Assembly (NCBI GenBank): GCA_028867595.1
Contig: JAGWGB010000002.1
Location: 1-64,000 of the forward strand
DNA: 64,000 bases
Origin: Nitrososphaerota archaeon
Lineage (GTDB): Archaea > Thermoproteota > Nitrososphaeria > Nitrososphaerales > Nitrosopumilaceae
Direction: 5' to 3'
A program made the translations under genes and the position numbers. Shown in pieces: positions 60,403 to 64,000 of the stretch (positions are counted from its first letter, which is position 1; every line of letters begins with the position of its first letter). The notes below the pieces were generated by a model. It was not told the origin of the DNA. It made no database searches and saw nothing but the letters and a program-made list of their open reading frames with translations.

Positions 60403-63400
60403 TGACACACATTTCACATAAAAGATGGCCAATAGTTCAGGACATTCTAAAAAGAGAAGGAATTGCAAGACAACACTTGAACTCCTATGATGAATTTCTT
60501 GAAAGAGGACTTCAAAGCATAATTGATGAAGTAGGACAAATTGAAATTGAGAGTGCAGAATATCCATACAAAATTCAACTTGGCAAAGTAAAACTCCAAC
60601 AACCTCGCATGATGGAGTTAGACGGATCAATAACCCATATTGCTCCAATGGAAGCTCGATTGAGAAATGTAACTTATGCTTCTCCTATAATGTTGGAAGC
60701 AAGCGTTGTTGAAGATGGAAAAATTCTAGAGTCAAGATATGTCCATATCGGCGATATGCCAGTGATGGTAAGATCTAATGCTTGTATACTGCACAATCTT
60801 TCTGATCAAAAACTTGTAGAATACGGCGAGGATCCAAATGATCCTGGCGGATATTTTATCATCAACGGTTCTGAACGTGTGATTGTAGGTCTTGAGGATC
60901 TTTCTTACAACAAAATTATAGTTGACAAAGAAATTGTTGGTGGTAATACTGTATTCAAAGCTAAAGTGTATTCGTCAATTGTTGGTTATCGCGCAAAACT
61001 AGAACTTGTGATGAAAAACGATGGACTAATTGTAGCAAAGATTCCAGGTTCTCCTGTTGACATTCCTGTAGTCACTTTGATGCGTGCATTAGGACTCGAG
61101 TCTGACAGAGAAATTGCAGCGGCAGTATCTCTAGTTGACGAGATTCAGGATGAGCTTGAAGCTTCATTTGAAAAGTCTGGCGATGTGCCAACTGCAAAAG
61201 ATGCCATAGTCTACATCAGCAAAAGAATTGCACCTGGTATGCTAGAAGAATTCCAAATAAAGAGAGCAGAGACTTTGCTTGACTGGGGACTCTTACCACA
61301 TCTTGGAAAACATCCTGATAACAGAAAGGAAAAATCTCTCTTTCTTGGAGAAGCCACTTGTAAATTAATTGAATTAAAACTAGGATGGGTCACTCCTGAT
61401 GACAAAGACCATTATGGAAACAAGGTCATAAAATTTGCAGGCCAAATGCTTGCTGACCTCTTCAGAACTGCTTTTAGAAACCTAGTCAGAGACATGAAAT
61501 ATCAGCTAGAAAGATCAGGACAAAAACGAGGAATAAATGCAGTAGCAGCAGCAGTTAGGCCAGGTATAGTTACAGACAAGCTAAACAATGCAATTGCAAC
61601 AGGAAATTGGGGAAGAGGCCGTGTTGGTGTTACGCAGCTTTTGGATAGAACAAACTATCTATCAACAATTAGCCATCTTAGAAGGATCCAGTCACCACTT
61701 AGCAGAAGCCAGCCAAACTTTGAGGCAAGAGATCTTCATGCAACACACTTTGGAAGAATATGTCCAAGTGAAACTCCTGAAGGCTCTAACTGTGGCCTAG
61801 TAAAGAACTTGGCACTGTCAGCTATCATATCAGTAAATGTAGCATCAGAAGACATCATTGAGAAACTTTACGATTTAGGTGCAACTTATGTTTCTGATGC
61901 AAAAGATGATCTGAAAAAAGAGGGAACTAGAGTTTTCGTAGATGGGAGACTGATTGGATATTATAGAGATGGTCAGAAACTTGTAGACTCTTTAAGAGAT
62001 CTAAGAAGGAACTTTAAGATTCATCCACACGTTGGAATTTTCTTGTATCAGTCTAGTGTAGAAGGTTCTACTAAGCGACTCTATGTCAACTGCAATGCAG
62101 GTAGAGTTTTGAGACCATTGATTGTAATCAAGGACAACAAATTACTGTTAACACAAGAACTCATCGACAAAGTTAGCAAAAAGTTTCTGTCTTGGACAGA
62201 TCTCTTGCACATGGGAGTAATTGAGCTAGTTGATGCAAATGAAGAAGAAAATTGTTACATTGCAATAGATGAGACTGACATGAAAAAGCACACTCACATG
62301 GAAATATTTCCATCTGCAATTCTTGGAGCAGGCGCATCAATCATTCCGTATCCAGAACACAACCAGTCTCCTAGAAATACATACGAGTCAGCCATGGCAA
62401 AACAAAGTCTTGGCTTTTCAACACCATTGATGAATGCAAGTACATACGTGAGACAACATCTTATGTTATATCCACAAACACCGATTGTTACAACAAAAGC
62501 AATGGGCCTTTTGGGGTTGGAAGATAGACCAGCAGGACAAAACTGTGTTGTAGCAGTATTACCTTTTGACGGTTACAATATCGAAGATGCCATAGTATTG
62601 AGCAAGTCATCTGTAGAAAGAGGACTTGGTAGGACATTCTTCTATAGAATTTACGAAGCAGAAGCTAAACAATATCCCGGTGGGATGAGAGATAATTTCG
62701 AAATTCCAACTGCTGAAGGAAACATTCGAGGATTTCGAGGAGATAAAGCGTATAGATTGTTGGAAGAAGATGGTGTCATCGCAACCGAGTCAACAGTACA
62801 GGGTGGAGACATATTAATTGGAAAAACAAGTCCGCCTAGATTTATGGAAGAATATCGTGAGTTTGAAGTAAAGGGACCATATCGAAGAGATACATCGATA
62901 GGTGTTAGACCGTCCGAAAATGGAGTTGTTGACACTGTTGTTATGACACAATCCCATGACGGTGGAAGAATGTATAAGATTAGAGTACGAGACTTGAGAA
63001 TTCCAGAGATTGGAGACAAGTTTGCATCACGACACGGACAGAAAGGAGTAGTCGGTCTGCTTGTAAACCATGAAGACTTGCCATATACAGCTGATGGTGT
63101 AGTGCCAGACGTTATGATTAATCCTCATGCATTCCCGTCAAGAATGACAGTGGGAATGTTTCTTGAATCTGTAACAGGAAAGGCTGCAGCTTTGCGTGGA
63201 TCAAAGATGGATGGCTCTGCATTTGTTGGCGAAAAATTAGAAGATGTCAAAGGTGTTTTGGAATCTGCGGGATTCAAGTATTCTGGAAAGGAAGTTATGT
63301 ATGACGGCAGAACAGGAAAAGCATTTCCAGTTGATGTCTTTGTAGGAGTTGTATATTATCAAAAACTTCACCACATGGTTGCAGATAAAATTCATGCAAG

Positions 63401-63749
63401 AGCAAGAGGTCAGGTACAAATGCTCACAAAGCAACCAACAGAAGGACGTGCAAGAGGTGGTGGTCTGAGATTTGGTGAAATGGAAAGAGACTGTCTTATT
63501 GCATATGGTGCATCGATGATGCTAAAGGACAGACTCCTCGAAGAATCTGACAAGGCAGAAATCTATGTCTGTGAGAGATGTGGCTTGGTGTCATATTATG
63601 ATATTAAACAAAGAAGATTTGTCTGCAGAGTATGTGGGGACAAGGCAAAGGTTACTTCGATATCAGTTGCATATGCTTTCAAGCTATTGTTGCAGGAAAT
63701 GATGAGTCTTGATGTTGCTCCTAGACTTTTGATAAAGGAGAGAGTGTAA
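60402..63749 (+). CDS. rpo2: DNA-directed RNA polymerase subunit Rpo2 (RpoB), unsplit
   Basis: 1115 residues in one frame, so it is not split into Rpo2' and Rpo2''. Landmarks: SEPGGYF-type start region (EDPNDPGGYFIINGSERV), PSETPEGSNCGLVKNL, the active-site region GQNCVVAVLPFDGYNIEDAI, RHGQKGV and a C-terminal zinc ribbon CERCGLV...CRVCG. It forms the second-largest subunit and half of the active centre. Directly followed by Rpo1'. Confidence 0.97.
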   Translation: MTHISHKRWPIVQDILKREGIARQHLNSYDEFLERGLQSIIDEVGQIEIESAEYPYKIQLGKVKLQQPRMMELDGSITHIAPMEARLRNVTYASPIMLEASVVEDGKILESRYVHIGDMPVMVRSNACILHNLSDQKLVEYGEDPNDPGGYFIINGSERVIVGLEDLSYNKIIVDKEIVGGNTVFKAKVYSSIVGYRAKLELVMKNDGLIVAKIPGSPVDIPVVTLMRALGLESDREIAAAVSLVDEIQDELEASFEKSGDVPTAKDAIVYISKRIAPGMLEEFQIKRAETLLDWGLLPHLGKHPDNRKEKSLFLGEATCKLIELKLGWVTPDDKDHYGNKVIKFAGQMLADLFRTAFRNLVRDMKYQLERSGQKRGINAVAAAVRPGIVTDKLNNAIATGNWGRGRVGVTQLLDRTNYLSTISHLRRIQSPLSRSQPNFEARDLHATHFGRICPSETPEGSNCGLVKNLALSAIISVNVASEDIIEKLYDLGATYVSDAKDDLKKEGTRVFVDGRLIGYYRDGQKLVDSLRDLRRNFKIHPHVGIFLYQSSVEGSTKRLYVNCNAGRVLRPLIVIKDNKLLLTQELIDKVSKKFLSWTDLLHMGVIELVDANEEENCYIAIDETDMKKHTHMEIFPSAILGAGASIIPYPEHNQSPRNTYESAMAKQSLGFSTPLMNASTYVRQHLMLYPQTPIVTTKAMGLLGLEDRPAGQNCVVAVLPFDGYNIEDAIVLSKSSVERGLGRTFFYRIYEAEAKQYPGGMRDNFEIPTAEGNIRGFRGDKAYRLLEEDGVIATESTVQGGDILIGKTSPPRFMEEYREFEVKGPYRRDTSIGVRPSENGVVDTVVMTQSHDGGRMYKIRVRDLRIPEIGDKFASRHGQKGVVGLLVNHEDLPYTADGVVPDVMINPHAFPSRMTVGMFLESVTGKAAALRGSKMDGSAFVGEKLEDVKGVLESAGFKYSGKEVMYDGRTGKAFPVDVFVGVVYYQKLHHMVADKIHARARGQVQMLTKQPTEGRARGGGLRFGEMERDCLIAYGASMMLKDRLLEESDKAEIYVCERCGLVSYYDIKQRRFVCRVCGDKAKVTSISVAYAFKLLLQEMMSLDVAPRLLIKERV

Positions 63750-64000
63750 ATGGCATCTGAAACAATCAAAGTAATCGATGGAATCAAATTTTCTGTCTGG
63801 TCTCCAACTGAGATAAGAAAATACTCTGTTGCAGAGATCACCGCGCCTGAAACATATGATGAAGATGGTATGTCTGTTCAGGGTGGACTTATGGATGGAA
63901 GACTTGGGACACTTGAACCGGGCCAGAAATGTCTTACATGTGGAAACACTGCAGCAAGATGTCCTGGACACTTTGGACACATCGAACTTGCAGAACCAGT
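63750..64000 (+). CDS. rpo1: DNA-directed RNA polymerase subunit Rpo1 (RpoA'), N-terminal part
   Basis: Starts ATG immediately after the rpo2 stop and runs off the right edge after 83 codons. The visible N-terminus has [22 protein letters not shown] and the clamp zinc motif [18 protein letters not shown], both universal to the largest subunit. Whether the subunit is split further cannot be seen in this window. Confidence 0.95.
   Translation, partial: MASETIKVIDGIKFSVWSPTEIRKYSVAEITAPETYDEDGMSVQGGLMDGRLGTLEPGQKCLTCGNTAARCPGHFGHIELAEP

Noticed and set aside
62651-63019. Antisense frame of 122 codons in rpo2
   Set aside because: It is a shadow of a strongly conserved gene with codon bias only on the plus strand.
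60402-63749. Split of RNA polymerase subunit B
   Set aside because: A single uninterrupted frame of 1115 codons spans both halves.

Overview
The window is chromosomal DNA from an archaeon, most likely a member of the Nitrososphaerota (Thaumarchaeota), the ammonia-oxidising group. This rests on archaeal information-processing genes (TFB, Rpo10, Rpo5, an unsplit Rpo2, uS2, uS4, uS13), an archaeosine TGT, Kae1 and Bud32, TYW1, an alternative mevalonate pathway, a Rieske/cytochrome b pair followed by a blue-copper protein, PEFG-type C-terminal sorting signals, and AT-rich TATA-led promoters placed about 25-30 nt before start codons (leaderless mRNAs, often with TTG starts). No amo gene, rRNA, CRISPR array or insertion sequence is visible, so ammonia oxidation is inferred from the lineage and not seen.

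Layout. 1-1286: a minus-strand trio (flavin split-barrel protein, small membrane protein, F420-dependent NADP reductase). 1348-7330: a histidine phosphatase, then a secreted two-gene unit of a beta-sandwich membrane protein and a 1416-residue subtilisin. 7370-10045: respiratory complex III (Rieske, cytochrome b) and a blue-copper protein. 10053-16439: small lineage-specific genes, a GXGXG protein, tRNA-Arg, TFB, OGG glycosylase, a beta-CASP nuclease and a ferredoxin. 16581-23547: tRNA modification and nucleotide hygiene (TGT, Fap7-like kinase, YchF, Kae1, Bud32, ITPase, TYW1). 23579-27004: alcohol dehydrogenase, tRNA-His, a methyltransferase, UPF0147 and a Rieske ferredoxin.

27068-36024 is a nine-kilobase minus-strand array: Rpo10, enolase, uS2, MEMO, mevalonate kinase, isopentenyl phosphate kinase, type 1 IPP isomerase, GGPP synthase, GluRS and an FAH-family enzyme. 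It joins translation, transcription and archaeal lipid synthesis. It diverges from tRNA-Leu across one shared TATA element. 36277-38597 holds NnrE, an MBL hydrolase and a CobT-like protein. GlmS, uS4 and uS13 follow on the minus strand, diverging from a MoxR ATPase/VWA/winged-helix operon (41670-44951). 45578-48619 encodes a large S-layer-like secreted protein.

Two regions stand out. 48644-53668 carries a complete nickel-pincer nucleotide cofactor pathway (LarB, LarC, LarE) with an overlapping cysteine desulfurase and a co-directional malate dehydrogenase, but no LarA-type client enzyme in the window. 56498-59989 is an array of four PEFG-sorted surface ORFs whose 3' ends share a perfectly identical stretch of about 107 bp, synonymous positions included, which points to recent duplication or gene conversion of the sorting cassette. 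Between them lie a VIT1/CCC1 metal transporter and a radical SAM/B12 protein that may act on membrane lipids. The right edge enters the RNA polymerase operon (Rpo5, Rpo2, start of Rpo1').
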